This document shows positions 6,069 to 7,267 of a stretch of 7,267 nt of DNA, one piece after another. The notes beneath the pieces are model-generated. The model did not search any database, was not told the DNA's origin, and saw nothing but the letters and a program-made list of their open reading frames with translations. A program made the translations under genes and the position numbers. Positions within the stretch are counted from its first letter, which is position 1. Each line of letters begins with the position of its first letter. The stretch comes from CAZCAQ01 sp964563965. GTDB lineage: Bacteria > Patescibacteriota > WWE3 > UBA101185 > UBA10185. Where the stretch lies: the NCBI GenBank assembly GCA_964563965.1, contig CAZLZI010000045.1:1-7267 (forward strand), read 5' to 3'.

Positions 6069-6881
6069 GTGGATAAAATTAGTCCTTTAAAAACCCATCC
6101 AGTTTCCCAAGTACTAAAAAGTGGCTATATTAATCTTTATTCTCACCTATCATCCAGTGAGCTTCGTGCCATTCACTATAAAGAGATTTACAAGGTTTCC
6201 AATCCTACATGGGACGAAACACAGGTTTTACTCTCTAAAGAGTTTAGAAAGCATTTTGGGGGACGTGGCGCTAGTGTTTTAGATGCCGGTTGTGGAAATG
6301 GTAATTTTATCATTGATGAAAATAGAGCTATTATAAATTGGGCATGTGGGGTTGATTTAAAACAAGACTACACAAGTAAGAATGTATGTCTGGATGAGAT
6401 CAAGTATGCTAAGTTAGATGCTAATCCATATCCCGACAATTCCTTTGACGCAGTAGTGAGTTTGTGGGTTGTTGAACATCTAGATCAGCCACTTTCTGTT
6501 TTTAAAGAACTATACAGAGTGTTAAAACCAAACGGACTTTTTCTCTTTGCTACCCCTAATAAAAAGTACTTTCCACTTCTCTTAAATCAATTTTTAACTA
6601 AGTCAAAATTTACTGAAACCATACTTCAAAAAGTATATGGAAGACAGCCTGAAGATGTATTTAAAGCATTCTATAAAGCTAACACACTGGAACAACTTAC
6701 CTGGCTTGCCAAACAAGCTAACTTTCAGATAGAGAAATTAGATTATAACTACGATCCAGCTTATACATCTTTCAACACGCTGACTTATACACTTAGCAGT
6801 AAGCTAGCCACCTTCCTTGAAAACAGAAAGTGTTATCTCAATACCGCTCATATAGTAGGCATCTTTAAGAAAAAGCTTTAG
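6069..6881 (+). CDS. Class I SAM-dependent methyltransferase
   Basis: This 270-aa soluble protein has a Methyltransf_11/25-like core. Motif I is VLDAGCGNGNF (70-80), the glycine-rich SAM-binding loop. It is followed by the acidic strand end CGVDL (93-97), the LDANPYPDNSFDAVVSLWVVEHL block (116-138), and ELYRVLKPNGLFLFATPN (147-164). The first 60 residues and last 90 or so are less conserved and should hold the acceptor site. The acceptor cannot be read from sequence; methylation of a sugar, lipid or glycan end is an inference from the neighbours. The GTG start gains support from a TATAAT ending 6 nt upstream; the ATG at 6061 is out of frame and meets a stop after nine codons. It follows the GH18 gene by 12 bp and its TAG overlaps the stop of the convergent zinc-ribbon gene by 4 bp. 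Confidence 0.9.
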   Translation: MDKISPLKTHPVSQVLKSGYINLYSHLSSSELRAIHYKEIYKVSNPTWDETQVLLSKEFRKHFGGRGASVLDAGCGNGNFIIDENRAIINWACGVDLKQDYTSKNVCLDEIKYAKLDANPYPDNSFDAVVSLWVVEHLDQPLSVFKELYRVLKPNGLFLFATPNKKYFPLLLNQFLTKSKFTETILQKVYGRQPEDVFKAFYKANTLEQLTWLAKQANFQIEKLDYNYDPAYTSFNTLTYTLSSKLATFLENRKCYLNTAHIVGIFKKKL

Positions 6882-7267
6882 CCAATAATAAAGGCAAGAA
6901 TCAATAAAAATAGAATTATCAATGCGATAACTGCTGGAATCAAGAACGATGATTTAGGTAGTAAGCTCTGAGGTATTTCAGTTGGTAAGTAATTTTTCAA
7001 CTCCAATGCGTAGGGGTCGAGCTTGTTGTACTGTTTACAGATATCACATCGCCAAGTTTGATTAACAAGATTTAACTCTTTATCTTTTGAGCGAAAGATA
7101 TACCCCGACTCACACTTTGGACAACATACATAGTAAAGCTGTTCACTGCACTCTCTACACCTAAATACACCGTCTTTAAAATCTGATGCTATATATGTTG
7201 TGTGCTTAGAACTGCAAGTTGCCTCAAGTATCATTTTATTAGCAAATTCTGTAGCTTGGGGATCTGT
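6878..7267 (-). CDS. Zinc-ribbon protein with C-terminal membrane anchor, 5' end outside the window
   Basis: The first in-frame ATG is at 7234 (118 residues from there), but the frame stays open for eleven more codons to the window edge with no other start codon. No -10 box or Shine-Dalgarno precedes 7234. The true start therefore probably lies beyond the window. Counting from that ATG, cysteine pairs are CREC (26-29), CPKC (38-41) and CDIC (63-66), plus C7 and H11. A plausible layout is one zinc site from C7/H11 with the first pair and a rubredoxin-like ribbon from the other two. The last 24 or so residues (about 95-118) form one strongly hydrophobic helix at the very C-terminus, so the zinc domains should face the cytoplasm as in tail-anchored proteins. 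I do not recognise the family; zinc binding and the anchor are clear, the role is not. Confidence 0.75.
   Translation of the reverse strand, partial: TDPQATEFANKMILEATCSSKHTTYIASDFKDGVFRCRECSEQLYYVCCPKCESGYIFRSKDKELNLVNQTWRCDICKQYNKLDPYALELKNYLPTEIPQSLLPKSSFLIPAVIALIILFLLILAFIIG

Noticed and set aside
6061..6090. ATG at 6061 as a methyltransferase start
   Set aside because: It is out of frame with the methyltransferase and meets TAA after nine codons; its first bases are also part of the TATAAT box.
1..7267. Recoded TGA (Gly), as in Gracilibacteria and Absconditabacteria
   Set aside because: No gene ends in TGA, which raised the question, but all eight frames are full-length and uninterrupted with TGA read as stop. 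Eight genes are too few to read meaning into the absence.
1..7267. tRNA, rRNA, CRISPR array, insertion sequence or long repeats
   Set aside because: No cloverleaf, regularly spaced repeats, inverted terminal repeats or transposase-like protein was seen; coding genes fill nearly all the window.

Overview
This is an A+T-rich, very compact stretch of a bacterial genome. It holds eight protein genes and no RNA genes, mobile elements, CRISPR arrays or gene-free stretches above 50 bp. The best guess for the host is a Candidate Phyla Radiation (Patescibacteria) lineage of the Microgenomates/Katanobacteria kind. That guess rests on tight packing, small proteins, a membrane-anchored Ig-like protein, short O-antigen-ligase-like and Wzx-like proteins, and an anchored GH18 protein. 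It is inference, because no marker gene is present. All eight genes end in TAA or TAG, and none is interrupted under the standard bacterial code.

Layout: (1) 41-1060, plus strand: a 94-aa three-helix membrane protein, then a membrane-anchored protein with two Ig-like domains. (2) 4788-1057, minus strand: a membrane-anchored clan GH-A glycoside hydrolase, a Wzx-type flippase and a Wzy/WaaL-type O-antigen polymerase or ligase, in that order of transcription. (3) 4839-6881, plus strand: a membrane-anchored GH18 protein, divergent from the GH-A gene, then a class I SAM methyltransferase. (4) 6878 to the right edge, minus strand: a zinc-ribbon protein with a C-terminal membrane anchor, apparently cut by the window edge.

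Together, block 2 and the GH18 gene look like the membrane and outside-face part of a surface-glycan pathway: flip, polymerise or ligate, and trim. The arrangement recalls exopolysaccharide operons that carry their own anchored glycosidase, such as PslG in the Psl system. No glycosyltransferase is in the window, so the glycan cannot be named.

The most striking non-coding signal is promoter placement. Five of the eight genes have a TATAAT-like -10 box whose last base lies only 6-7 nt before a start codon (for the GH-A gene, before the second of two tandem ATGs). This predicts transcripts that begin at the start codon, that is, leaderless mRNAs. Two of these boxes abut or overlap the stop codon of the gene before. 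Two convergent gene pairs each overlap by the same four bases, TTAG, so there is no room for intergenic terminators.
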